Shown here: in pieces, positions 36,122 through 44,204 of the stretch
How positions within the stretch are numbered: the stretch's first letter is position 1
How the letters are laid out: the number at the start of each line of letters is the position of its first letter
Source: JAXHUH01 sp034211175
GTDB taxonomy: Bacteria > Actinomycetota > Acidimicrobiia > Acidimicrobiales > CAIXPF01
Reading direction: 5' to 3'
DNA length: 49,056 nt
NCBI GenBank assembly: GCA_034211175.1
Contig: JAXHUH010000131.1
Location: 1 to 49,056 of the forward strand
Made by a program: the position numbers and the translations under genes
Notes under the pieces: model-generated
Seen by the model: only the letters and a program-made list of their open reading frames with translations
The model's database searches: none
What the model was told of the DNA's origin: nothing

Positions 36122-37318
36122 GTGACCGCAGACCTGCAGGACGCGGCGTCGGGCCTCCTCGGCCACCTGGTCGAGCTCCGCCGCACGATCCACCGCCACC
36201 CCGAGCTCGGGCTCGAGCTGCCCCGCACCCAACAGGTGGTGCTGGACGCACTCGGCGACCTCGACCTCGAGGTCACGACCGGCGAGGGGACCACCTCGGT
36301 CGTCGCCCGCCTCCGGGGTGGCCGGCCCGGCCCGACGGTGCTCCTGCGCGGCGACATGGACGCCCTGCCCATGCCGGAGGACACCGGCCTCGACTTCGCG
36401 TCCGAGGTCGGCGACACCATGCACGCCTGCGGCCACGACGCCCACACGGCGATGCTCATCGGCGCGGCCCACCTCCTCGAGGCCCGTCGCTCGCAGCTCG
36501 CCGGCGACGTGCTGTTCATGTTCCAGCCCGGCGAGGAGGGCCACCACGGCGCCCGGGTCATGCTCGACGAGGGCCTCCTCGACGGCATCGACGCGGCGCT
36601 CGCGTTCGCCATCCACGTGACCCCGAACATGCCGGCCGGCATGATCGGCACCCGGGCCGGCGCGCTGCTCGCCTCCGCCGACACGGTACGGATCACGATC
36701 ACCGGCAAGGGCGGGCACGCGTCGATGCCCCACCACTGCGTCGACCCGATCCCCGCGGCGTGCGAGCTGGTCGGGGCGCTGCAGACCCGCGTCACCCGCC
36801 GCATCGACCCGTTCCGTCCCGCGGTGCTGACCATCTCACAGATCAACGCGGGCACGACGACCAACGTGATCCCCGAGTCCGCGGTCCTGGCCGGCACGCT
36901 GCGCACGGTCGACCCGAGGACCCGCGAGGAGATGACGGGCGGGATCACCGAGGTCGCGAACGCCATCGCCGCGGCCCACGGCTGCGAGGCCGACGTCGAC
37001 CTCGACGCCGGTTACCCGGTCACGGTCAACCACGGCTCGGCCGCCGACGCGGTGCGGGCGATCGCCGCCGGCGTGCTCGACCCCGCGAAGGTGATCGAGC
37101 TACCGACCCCGATGATGGGGGCCGAGGACTTCAGCTACGTCCTCGAGCGGGTGCCGGGCGCCATGGCGTTCCTCGGGGTGTGCCCACCGGGCCTCGACCC
37201 GGCGACCGCGGCGCCCAACCACTCCAACCGGATGCTGCTCGACGAGGACGCCATGGTCGCCGGCGCCGCCCTCCACGCCGCCGTCGCCCTCGACACCCTC
37301 ACCTCCCCCACCGACTGA
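36122..37318 (+). CDS. M20-family amidohydrolase
   Basis: A 398-residue metal-dependent peptidase/amidohydrolase of the hippurate or indole-acetyl-amino-acid hydrolase type. Metal-binding and active-site segments are LRGDMDALPMPEDTGL, HACGHDAHTAML and FQPGEEGHHGARVML, with the dimerisation domain in the middle (VRITITGKGGHASMP) and the C-terminal His region (PMMGAEDFSYVLE, APNHSNRM). It removes acyl groups from N-acyl amino acids. A TACGGT -10 ends 8 bases before the GTG start, suggesting a leaderless mRNA. It converges on the ABC exporter genes. Confidence 0.92.
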   Translation: MTADLQDAASGLLGHLVELRRTIHRHPELGLELPRTQQVVLDALGDLDLEVTTGEGTTSVVARLRGGRPGPTVLLRGDMDALPMPEDTGLDFASEVGDTMHACGHDAHTAMLIGAAHLLEARRSQLAGDVLFMFQPGEEGHHGARVMLDEGLLDGIDAALAFAIHVTPNMPAGMIGTRAGALLASADTVRITITGKGGHASMPHHCVDPIPAACELVGALQTRVTRRIDPFRPAVLTISQINAGTTTNVIPESAVLAGTLRTVDPRTREEMTGGITEVANAIAAAHGCEADVDLDAGYPVTVNHGSAADAVRAIAAGVLDPAKVIELPTPMMGAEDFSYVLERVPGAMAFLGVCPPGLDPATAAPNHSNRMLLDEDAMVAGAALHAAVALDTLTSPTD

Positions 37319-37394
37319 CCGAACTGGGCACCACCACCGTCACCACGCGCCCCCACCGGAACCCAGAACCAGGATTCGCGGGGCGCGGACGGGG

Positions 37395-38066
37395 TCAGCT
37401 GTCGAGGCGGCCGTCGGTGATGGTGACGGTGCGGTCGGCGTAGCGGGTCATGCGGTCGTCGTGGGTCACGATCACCGCCGCCGTCGAGCGGGCCTTGACC
37501 TCGTTCGAGATCAGCTCCATCACCTGCTCGCCGAGCTTGGTGTCGAGGGCCGAGGTCGGCTCGTCGATCAGGATCAGGCCGGGCTCGTTCATCAGCGCCC
37601 GCCCGATCGCCACCCGCTGGCGCTCACCGCCCGACAGGCCCGACGGCAGGTTGGCGGCCCGATCGGCGAGGCCGAGCTCGTCGAGGAGCTGGTCGGCGCG
37701 GGCCGACGCGTCACTGCCGCGGCGCCCGGCGAAGTCGCTCACCACGAGCAGGTTCTCCCGGGCGGTCAGGAACGGCACCAGGTTCACGGCCTGGAACACG
37801 AACCCGACCCGCTCGCGACGGAACCGGGTCAGCTCCTTGGCCGTGGCGCCCGAGATGTCCTCGCCCGCCACCCGCACCCGGCCCTCGGTCGGCTGGAGGA
37901 GCCCACCGGCGATCGACAGCAACGTGCTCTTGCCCGAGCCCGACGGGCCGACCAGCGCCAGGATCTCGTCGTCGGCGACCGACACCGAGGCGTGGTCCAG
38001 CGCGACGACCTCGCTGTCGCCGGAGCGGTACACCTTGCGGACGTCGTCGAGCTCGAGTGCGGTCAC
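37395..38066 (-). CDS. ABC transporter ATPase, LolD/MacB type
   Basis: A 223-residue ATPase with Walker A GPSGSGKST, Q-loop VFQAVNLVPFLTARENL, signature LSGGERQRV, Walker B LILIDEPTSALD and switch His in VIVTHDDRM. The long insert pattern (FRRERVGFVFQ) is typical of LolD/MacB/FtsE-like mechanotransmission transporters. It follows two FtsX-type permease genes on the same strand and powers them. Confidence 0.92.
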   Translation of the reverse strand: MTALELDDVRKVYRSGDSEVVALDHASVSVADDEILALVGPSGSGKSTLLSIAGGLLQPTEGRVRVAGEDISGATAKELTRFRRERVGFVFQAVNLVPFLTARENLLVVSDFAGRRGSDASARADQLLDELGLADRAANLPSGLSGGERQRVAIGRALMNEPGLILIDEPTSALDTKLGEQVMELISNEVKARSTAAVIVTHDDRMTRYADRTVTITDGRLDS

Positions 38067-38085
38067 CTTCGGGTCCTTCGGCTGC

Positions 38086-39189
38086 TCAGCTGATGGCGGA
38101 TGCGGGATCGATGCGGATCACGCGGCGGAACGAGATGGCGGCACCGACGACGCTGGCCAGCACGAGGCCGCCGAGGCTCTGGACGGCCCGGGACACCTCG
38201 AGACGCAGCGGGATCGAGTCGGGCAGGACCTGGGCGGCCAGCAGCATCAGCGCGCCGCCGATCAGGAACGACCCCACGGCCACCGTCACCGCCTGGGCGG
38301 CGAGGCCGGCGGCGATCTGGCCGGACGACGCCCCGACCGCCTTGAGCACGCCGTAGAGCGCGACCCGCTCGATCGTCACCAGCGCGAAGAACAGCGCGGT
38401 GACCACCGCGGCGATGAAGAACGTCGTACCGATGATGGCGTTGAACGTGGAGGTCTGCTGGCTGACCCCGGGCAGGGCGAGGATCGCCTCCTCCGTCGTG
38501 ACCGTCTCGGTCGTGCCGGTGGCGTCGTCGATCGCGGCGGCGACCTCGTCGGCGTCGGCGCCCTCGGCGACCTCGACGGTCAGGACCTGGAACGTGTCCT
38601 CGCCGACGGCGGCCGCAGGGATCGAGGCGGCGAGGATCTCGCGCCACGTGGCGGCCTCGACCCACAGGCCGGCCTGGTTCAGGTAGGACGTGTCGTCGAC
38701 CCAGCCGATCACCTCGACCGGCACGTTCTCGGGCCCGATCTCGAGCGTGTCGCCGACGTCGACGTCGCCCTCGAGCGTCGAGTCGGCGTACGCCTCCCCC
38801 GCCGCCGGCGGATCGTCCACCCCGGCGACGCCGCCCTCGTAGCCGATGACCGCGACGTCGACGACGTCGTCGGAGCCTGCGTCCGCGCCGGGCGGCAGGG
38901 CGGCGAGGAGGCTCACGCCGATCCCGTAGGTGGCCTCGACACCGTCGACACCCTCGATCGCCTCCCGGGTCGGGGCGTCGAGCTGCGAGCGGATCACGCT
39001 CAGCCGCGCATCGTCGGCATAGACCACGAGGGCCGGTTCCTGCGCCCGCAGGACGCCGGTCGAGCCGAGGTACAGGCCGTCGAGGAGCCCGCCGAGGAAC
39101 AGCAGCAGCAGCGTGATGAACGTGAGCACGCCGCCGGCGATGGCGAAGCGGCCGGGGCGGCGCCACAGCTCCCGCAGCGCCAGCCTCAT
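38086..39189 (-). CDS. ABC transporter permease, FtsX/MacB-like (second)
   Basis: A 367-residue permease with one N-terminal membrane helix (FAIAGGVLTFITLLLLFLGGL), a long extracytoplasmic domain (about residues 45-235) and three C-terminal helices (IIGTTFFIAAVVTALFFAL, then VAVGSFLIGGALMLLA, then VLASVVGAAISF). The FtsX pattern ERVALYGVLKAVGASSGQI is visible. ATG 39189 overlaps the stop of the first permease gene (ATGA). With its partner it probably acts as a heterodimeric mechanotransmission or lipid/peptide exporter. Confidence 0.9.
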   Translation of the reverse strand: MRLALRELWRRPGRFAIAGGVLTFITLLLLFLGGLLDGLYLGSTGVLRAQEPALVVYADDARLSVIRSQLDAPTREAIEGVDGVEATYGIGVSLLAALPPGADAGSDDVVDVAVIGYEGGVAGVDDPPAAGEAYADSTLEGDVDVGDTLEIGPENVPVEVIGWVDDTSYLNQAGLWVEAATWREILAASIPAAAVGEDTFQVLTVEVAEGADADEVAAAIDDATGTTETVTTEEAILALPGVSQQTSTFNAIIGTTFFIAAVVTALFFALVTIERVALYGVLKAVGASSGQIAAGLAAQAVTVAVGSFLIGGALMLLAAQVLPDSIPLRLEVSRAVQSLGGLVLASVVGAAISFRRVIRIDPASAIS

Positions 39190-40328
39190 CCGAGCCCCCC
39201 GAACGTCGCCTTGCCGACCGCGTCGGCCGGGTCGGCCTTCAGCACCCGCCGCACCGACACCGCCGACGCGGCGACCACGAGCACGAGGACCAGCAGCGCC
39301 GCCTGCGCCGTCGGGCCGAACGACGGGATCACGAACAGCTCGGCGCTCGGCACCGCCGCCGACACGCCGGCGAGGACGCCGACGGCCAGGCCCACTCCGA
39401 GGAGCACCCCGGCGACCGCGACGATGCCGACCTGGACGAGCAGCGAGCGCACCAGGTAGCCGGGCGGCGCCCCGACCGCCCGCAGCAGCACGAGCGCATC
39501 GAGCTTCTGGACGGTGACGATCAGGAAGAAGAACCCGGCGACCAGGGTCACGACGACGTACAGGAGCAGGAAGATCACCTGGAACGACTGGCTCACCGAG
39601 GTGACCCCGGGCGACTCGTCGACCGCGGCCTGGCGGGTCACCGCCTCGACGCCCTCGACCGCGCCGTCGATCGCCTCGGCCACCTCGGCCGCGTCCCGCC
39701 CCTCGGCGGGCTGGGCGACCACGACCGACGCGAGCACGGCGCGGGCGTTCGGGTTGACCGCCGTCGACGCCGCCTCGTAGGTCGGCCACGAGACGAACAC
39801 GGTCGGCTGGACCGAGTACTGGATGTCGTCGGCCACCCCGACGATCTCGATCGTGACCGCGCCGCCGGCCAGCTCGATGACGTCGCCGATGGCGTAGCCG
39901 TCCTCGGCGTCCGCCGCCGGGGCGACCCCCTCGCCGTCGCGCTCGGGGAGCCGCCCGTCGGTGAGGGTCGTCGGCTCGCCCGGCCCGTCGAGCTCGTAGC
40001 CGAACAGGGCGGCGTCCTGCTGGGTGCCGCCCGCGGTCACGGTGAACGTGTTGACGCCGAGCGGGCCGGAGGCGGCCACGCCGTCGACGCCGGCGACCGC
40101 CTCGAGCTGGTCGGGCTGCACGAGGCTGCCCTCGAGGCTGAGGCGAGCGTCCTCGGAGTACACGACGATCTCGCCCGACTGGTTCTCGAGCGCCCCGGTG
40201 AACGCGTCGAGCAGCGAGTTCAGCAGCGTCAGCTGGAACAACAACAGGAAGACGAGGAGGCCGATGGCGCCGGCCAACAGGCCGAAGCGCAGCCGGGCAC
40301 GCCGGATCTCCCGAAGCGCGAGGAACAC
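39186..40328 (-). CDS. ABC transporter permease, FtsX/MacB-like (first)
   Basis: A 380-residue partner of the next permease with the same layout: an N-terminal helix (FGLLAGAIGLLVFLLLFQL), an extracytoplasmic domain, and three C-terminal helices (IFLLLYVVVTLVAGFFFLIV, VGIVAVAGVLLGVGLAVGVL and AALLVLVLVVAASAVSV). VQKLDALVLLRAVGAPPGYL is the FtsX-type coupling segment. GTG 40328 gives the family start FLALREIRRARLRFG. Upstream lies the long hairpin-rich region, which could be part of the leader of this operon. Confidence 0.9.
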   Translation of the reverse strand: MFLALREIRRARLRFGLLAGAIGLLVFLLLFQLTLLNSLLDAFTGALENQSGEIVVYSEDARLSLEGSLVQPDQLEAVAGVDGVAASGPLGVNTFTVTAGGTQQDAALFGYELDGPGEPTTLTDGRLPERDGEGVAPAADAEDGYAIGDVIELAGGAVTIEIVGVADDIQYSVQPTVFVSWPTYEAASTAVNPNARAVLASVVVAQPAEGRDAAEVAEAIDGAVEGVEAVTRQAAVDESPGVTSVSQSFQVIFLLLYVVVTLVAGFFFLIVTVQKLDALVLLRAVGAPPGYLVRSLLVQVGIVAVAGVLLGVGLAVGVLAGVSAAVPSAELFVIPSFGPTAQAALLVLVLVVAASAVSVRRVLKADPADAVGKATFGGLG

Positions 40329-40417
40329 GGGGACTGATCCTGGACGAAGGCGGTTCGCTTCGCCAACTTGCGCCAACCCGGTCGGGTCACCGTGCGGCCG
40401 GTTGCGCCCGGACGCGC

Positions 40418-40521
40418 GAGTTGGGCCAGCCCCTGACGGGGCCGGCCCAACTCTGCGTGCGTCGTGAGCAGCCGCCACGCTCACGACGCATGTGCTCCGG
40501 GGCCGCCGAGTCCCGGAGCAC
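40418..40521. repeat. three back-to-back long hairpins
   Basis: Hairpin 1 (40418-40453): GAGTTGGGCC and GCCCC pair with GGGGC and GGCCCAACTC around TGAC, with one mismatch. Hairpin 2 (40458-40490): TGCGTCGTGAGC with GCTCACGACGCA, loop AGCCGCCAC. Hairpin 3 (40492-40521): GTGCTCCGGG with CCCGGAGCAC, loop GCCGCCGAGT. They are separated by only 4 and 1 bases. Confidence 0.85.
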
Positions 40522-40678
40522 CGGACCGACTGATGTCCTCGCCGGGAGCAACAGACGTGCTGTCGCTACGACCGGACCGAGGACGACCGAACCGGTGGCC
40601 GCCGAGTCACCGATCCGAACGTCGGTCCCTGCCGGGCCGAAGCCCGACACCTTGCACCCTCGAGGGGTGCGAGACCGT

Positions 40679-40709
40679 GTTCGCGAGTTCGCGAGTTCTG
40701 AGTCCTCGA
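40679..40709. repeat. short tandem repeat of GTTCGCGA
   Basis: Two exact copies of GTTCGCGA (40679-40694), then two degenerate ones (GTTCTGA and GTCCTCGA). Confidence 0.7.
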
Positions 40710-40751
40710 GTTGCCTGTCCCGCCTGACCTCGAGCTTCCGCCGAATCGTGT

Positions 40752-40856
40752 CCCGGGCGGTTCAGTGCCGCCCGGGGCGGGTGAGAGCCGGGCGACCGCC
40801 TGTCGCCCGGCTCCCCCGTTCCCGCTGTCGGGTCATCGGGTCCCGCCGACCCGATG
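40752..40856. repeat. three further perfect hairpins
   Basis: 40752-40776: CCCGGGCGG with CCGCCCGGG. 40785-40813: GAGCCGGGCGAC with GTCGCCCGGCTC, loop CGCCT. 40834-40856: CATCGGGT with ACCCGATG, loop CCCGCCG. Confidence 0.85.
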
Positions 40857-40876
40857 TCCCCGCATCACCGCCGTTC

Positions 40877-40920
40877 TTCCGCCTGTCCCGCCGGTTCCGC
40901 CTTGTACCGCCGGCTCCGCC
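40877..40920. repeat. CCGCC-rich tandem repeat, 18-19 bp unit
   Basis: TTCCGCCTGTCCCGCCGG, then TTCCGCCTTGTACCGCCGG, then the degenerate start of a third unit, CTCCGCC. Each of the first two units carries two CCGCC boxes. Confidence 0.7.
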
Positions 40921-41118
40921 ATGTCCACCCACCAGGTGCCTCCGCCGGCACCCCGTGGGCTCCGCCTGCGGATCCCGACCATCACAGCTCGGTCGTGATC
41001 CACACCGCCTCCGACCCGCTGCGCCGGGGGCGGTCGTTCTCTCCGTCACCCGCTTCGTGACGTCATCACACCCCGCCGCTCTCCGCCGAGGGCGTGGTGC
41101 ACTTCCGCTGAGGCCGTC

Positions 41119-41325
41119 TCAGGCGGCGATCGGTTCGACCTCTCGTCCCGCCCGGAGGTCACTGAGCCACACCTGCAGCTCGAGCTCCGCCGCTCGGCGC
41201 AGATACGCCTTCGCAACGAGCTCGTGCATGCCCTCCGCCGCAGTCCTGAGCCCCTCCGCCCGCAGCCGCAGGCCGGCCGTCGTGTCCTCGCTGTCCTGCT
41301 CGGAAACGAGGAGGAGCTTTGCCAT
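41119..41325 (-). CDS. small hypothetical protein
   Basis: A 68-residue helical protein starting MAKLLLVSEQDSED, with AEGMHELVAKAYLRRAAEL and VWLSDLRAGREVEPIAA at its end. Codon use is normal for the window and the predicted amphipathic helices look genuine. In-frame starts at 41355 and 41361 would add 10-12 residues; ATG 41325 gives the more natural N-terminus. I do not recognise the family. It stands alone between the hairpin array and the methyltransferase gene. Confidence 0.6.
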   Translation of the reverse strand: MAKLLLVSEQDSEDTTAGLRLRAEGLRTAAEGMHELVAKAYLRRAAELELQVWLSDLRAGREVEPIAA

Positions 41326-41361
41326 CACGTCATCGCCTCGTCCAGCTGCCTTCATGCCCAC

Positions 41362-41538
41362 TACAACGGGGCACGCTCCGCGGTGATTTCAGTCCTTTCC
41401 GAGAAACTTCCGGCGCCATGAGCGCGAATACGCTGTTCACCAGGGTCCTAAGCGACGTTCAGGGATCCGTCGGGATCGGCGATCGCGTCGATCACCCGCT
41501 CTCGAACGGCGCACCCGGTCATCGCCGGTGACGCTGGT
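41362..41538. other. intergenic region
   Basis: About 180 bases with slightly lower GC than the surroundings. It likely holds the promoter of the small gene at 41119-41325. Only tiny open frames (24 and 37 codons) are present and neither is convincing. Confidence 0.4.
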
Positions 41539-43485
41539 TCACCGCTTCTCGGGCCATCGGGGCAGCCGGCCGACCCACCAATCGAGGAGGTCGTCCCCGT
41601 CGGGATGACCGTGGGCGGCGACCATGGCCTCGCCCATCGAGGTGAGGTGCTCGCGCCAGTCGACGGCCGTCGTGGCCGACGCCGCCGCCCGCATGCGGGC
41701 CGCACCATCCTCCCAGGCGCCGGCGTCGACCGGGAGCGGGAGCTCGAGCACGGCGCGGGCCGACAGCCGGATGGCGTCGACGGACAGGGCGGAGCCGTTG
41801 AGCTCGCTCACCGCCCGGGCCGACACCACCGGCGACGACAACGCCGCCGCGACGGGCCACAGCAGGTCGGGCTCGGTGTGCACCGCGATCGTCGGCACCG
41901 ACGGCACCATGACGCCGGCCTCGTCGACCGCCGCTTCCACCACCCGGGTCTGGGTGGCGACGAGCACCTTGGGCACCAACCGGGCCGTGACCCAGCGATG
42001 GAGCGCGGGATCGGCCTCCGCCAGCTCCCCGAGCGCCACGACCGGGGCTTCCCAGCGACGCCGAGCGAACCGGACCGGCCGCGATCCCCACCAGATGCGG
42101 GCGGGATCGATGAGTCCCACGGCGACGAGCGCCGCCCGGCCGTCTGGCACACCGAGCCGATCCCGGACCTCACGGCTCCCGGCGTCGCCGTCTGCCCCGA
42201 CGAGGGCGTGCGTGCCGACGTGCTCGCGTACGTGGGGCACGAGCCCGTAGTACTGGTCGCGGAAGCCGGCGGTCGCGTCGGCGAGGTCGCCCACCGTGCG
42301 CCCGGCGACCGCCGAGGCGGCGGGCACGCCGAGCAGCCCCGACGTCAGCCCACCCCAGGTCGTCGACCGCCGCAGCTCCGCCCGGTCGACGAGCGCCGGG
42401 CCCCGGGCCTCGAACCCCGCCCCGACACGCCGGCCGACCGTCACCGACGGCGCGCCGGCTCCGGGTGCCGCGTCGTCGCCCACCGCGTCATCGGGCACTG
42501 CGGTCGGAGGTGACGCGTCGCCGTCCAGCTCGACGACGACCGCGCACACACGCACACCGGCGGCGAACACCTCCGACGCCGCGACCCACACCGCGGTCGG
42601 CACCGCACGCTCGAGGACGGCGTCGCGGGCCGCCCGGGCGTGACCGGCGACGAGCACCGACTGGGGCAGCACCATCGCCACCCGCCCGCCGCCCCGCCGG
42701 GCGAGGTCGAGCGCCGCGAGCCAGAACACGACCGCGTTGTCCGCGTAGCCGGCCGTGGCGCCGCCGAAGCGGTCGGCCAACGAGCGGGCGAGCTCACGGT
42801 CGCGGGCGGTGCGGCGGCTGAGCTGACCGCCGAACGGCGGGTTGCCGACCACGAGGTCGAACGGGCCGTCGGACGTCGCGGCCCGGCCGCCGTCGGCGAG
42901 CGAGTCGCCGGCCACGAGGTGATCGCCGGCCCGGGCGTCGACCCCGCGCACGGCCGCCCACAGCTGCAGGCTCGTCGCCGCGACCTCGACCGCCGCGGGA
43001 TCGGCGTCGATGCCCCACAGCCGGTCGGACACGATCGTCGCGGGGTCGACCCCGGCGCCGGCCAGCGCATCGGCGGCGGCGAGCAGGAAGGCGCCTCCAC
43101 CGACGGCCGGGTCGAGGCAGCGGATCGCGGCCGGGTCGACCGCGTGACCGTCGAGGGCCATGGCGAACACGCCCTCGGCGACCGACGGCGGGGTGTAGAA
43201 GACACCGGCGCGTCGCCGGTGCTCGAGCGACAGCATCGCCTCGTACGCCCGCCCGACCAGCGCCGGCTCGGCCCACGCCGGATCGGGCGGCGGGAGTCGA
43301 TCGAGCGGGACGCCCTCCAGGTGGGCGGACGAGGCCAGCTCGATGCCGTCGGCACCGGCGACGCGCCCGACGAGCTCGGCCGCGGCCGCGGCGACGCCCG
43401 ACGCCGATGCGCCGGACGCCTCGGCCCATCGCAGCAGGTCATCGAGCCACGAGTCCTGCGCGGCGAGGGGCGGCGTCAGCGCCAT
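41539..43485 (-). CDS. N6-adenine-specific DNA methyltransferase (Eco57I/N6_Mtase-like), solitary
   Basis: A 648-residue SAM-dependent DNA methylase. Motif X is GVFYTPPSVAEGV, motif I is LDPAVGGGAFLLAAADAL, and the catalytic motif IV is VVGNPPFGGQ (NPPF, N6-adenine). The middle has DNAVVFWLAALDLARRGGGRVAMVLPQSVL, and the C-terminal half resembles the target-recognition part of Eco57I-like enzymes. No restriction nuclease, helicase or specificity subunit is adjacent, so it is an orphan methylase or a type IIG relative without its nuclease domain. Divergent from the Nudix gene. Confidence 0.88.
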   Translation of the reverse strand: MALTPPLAAQDSWLDDLLRWAEASGASASGVAAAAAELVGRVAGADGIELASSAHLEGVPLDRLPPPDPAWAEPALVGRAYEAMLSLEHRRRAGVFYTPPSVAEGVFAMALDGHAVDPAAIRCLDPAVGGGAFLLAAADALAGAGVDPATIVSDRLWGIDADPAAVEVAATSLQLWAAVRGVDARAGDHLVAGDSLADGGRAATSDGPFDLVVGNPPFGGQLSRRTARDRELARSLADRFGGATAGYADNAVVFWLAALDLARRGGGRVAMVLPQSVLVAGHARAARDAVLERAVPTAVWVAASEVFAAGVRVCAVVVELDGDASPPTAVPDDAVGDDAAPGAGAPSVTVGRRVGAGFEARGPALVDRAELRRSTTWGGLTSGLLGVPAASAVAGRTVGDLADATAGFRDQYYGLVPHVREHVGTHALVGADGDAGSREVRDRLGVPDGRAALVAVGLIDPARIWWGSRPVRFARRRWEAPVVALGELAEADPALHRWVTARLVPKVLVATQTRVVEAAVDEAGVMVPSVPTIAVHTEPDLLWPVAAALSSPVVSARAVSELNGSALSVDAIRLSARAVLELPLPVDAGAWEDGAARMRAAASATTAVDWREHLTSMGEAMVAAHGHPDGDDLLDWWVGRLPRWPEKR

Positions 43486-43567
43486 GACCGGGCCGACTCC
43501 CGTCCCCCCGAGGGGTGACCGCCACCGATTCCGATACCTCCGGTCCGGTGCCGGGCGGTGGGCGTCG

Positions 43568-43573
43568 TAGCCT
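43568..43573 (+). promoter_or_regulatory. -10 element TAGCCT, probable leaderless promoter
   Basis: TAGCCT ends 7 bases before the Nudix ATG at 43581. This excludes the longer in-frame GTG start at 43515, which lies upstream of the promoter. Confidence 0.5.
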
Positions 43574-43580
43574 GAGGGCG

Positions 43581-44114
43581 ATGCGATGGACCGTGCACGG
43601 CGAGCGGGCGCTGTACCGCAGCGACTGGGTCAACCTCCACCTCGCCGACGTCGAGCTGCCCGACGGGCGCCGCTTCGACCACCACCTGGTCCGCATGCCG
43701 GCGGACGCGGTCGGCACCGTCGTGACCGACCCCGATCGCGGGGTGCTGCTGCTGTGGCGCCACCGCTTCATCTCCGACGTCTGGGGGTGGGAGGTGCCCG
43801 CCGGTCGGGTCGAACCGGGCGAGGACCCGGCCGATGCCGCCCGCCGGGAGTGCGTGGAGGAGACCGGCTGGGAGCCGGACGCCGTGCGCCTGCTGACCTC
43901 GTACCGATGGGCCGGCGGCCTCAGCGACGGCCAGTTCCACCTCTACGTGGCGTCGGGCGCCCGCCACATCGGCGAACCGACCGATGCGTTCGAGTCCGAG
44001 CGCATCGCCTGGGTCCCCGTCGACGAGGTCCGCGCCCATGTCCGCAACGGCGAGGTGCCCGACGGGCTGTCGCTCACCGCGCTGCTGTGGGCGCTGGCGT
44101 TCGACGAGATCTGA
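43581..44114 (+). CDS. Nudix hydrolase
   Basis: A 177-residue hydrolase of nucleoside-diphosphate-linked substrates, probably ADP-ribose-like. The Nudix box is complete, from GRVEPGE through ARRECVEETGW. N-terminal strands (VHGERALYRSDWVNLHLADV) and the HHLVRMPADAVGTVV segment are typical of ADP-ribose pyrophosphatases. ATG 43581 is chosen because of the leaderless promoter and family length. It converges on the DEAD-box gene. Confidence 0.92.
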   Translation: MRWTVHGERALYRSDWVNLHLADVELPDGRRFDHHLVRMPADAVGTVVTDPDRGVLLLWRHRFISDVWGWEVPAGRVEPGEDPADAARRECVEETGWEPDAVRLLTSYRWAGGLSDGQFHLYVASGARHIGEPTDAFESERIAWVPVDEVRAHVRNGEVPDGLSLTALLWALAFDEI

Positions 44115-44164
44115 GAGGTCACGTCCGGGCACGCGGGCGAGCCCGGGGCACGGCGTGTCCGAGC

Positions 44165-44191
44165 GCGGGACCGACGTCGCGACGGTCCCGC
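44165..44191. terminator. hairpin between Nudix and DEAD-box genes
   Basis: Arms GCGGGACCG and CGGTCCCGC with a 9-base loop form a perfect 9-bp stem between two convergent stop codons. Confidence 0.7.
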
Positions 44192-44204
44192 CGAACGGAT
44201 CCGG

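Larger units (their letters stand above)
40329..41118. other. gene-free hairpin-array region
   Basis: About 790 bases without a convincing gene on either strand. From 40418 to 41061 it holds about a dozen consecutive inverted repeats, most of them perfect, plus tandem repeats. Positions: 40418-40453, 40458-40490, 40492-40521, 40535-40584, 40633-40646, 40654-40670, 40752-40776, 40785-40813, 40834-40856, 40935-40952, 40970-41001 and 41045-41061. CCGCC occurs about 19 times on the plus strand but GGCGG only about three times. The arms differ between hairpins, while five loops contain CCGCC. It lies downstream of a small minus-strand gene and upstream of the FtsX-type operon. Confidence 0.75.

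Noticed and set aside
40877..40920. Tandem repeats considered as a CRISPR array
   Set aside because: Units are adjacent without unique spacers, too few and too degenerate, and no cas genes are present.
40421..41386. 321-codon plus-strand frame across the hairpin array
   Set aside because: Ser/Arg/Pro-rich with atypical codon use and no domains. The inverted repeats would cut across any reading frame, so I treat the region as non-coding.
41448..41522. 24-codon minus-strand frame starting MTGCAVRERVIDAIADPDG
   Set aside because: Too short, no ribosome site, no supporting context.
43515..43580. N-terminal extension of the Nudix protein from GTG 43515
   Set aside because: It would start upstream of the likely -10 box at 43568, and the extension has no family similarity.
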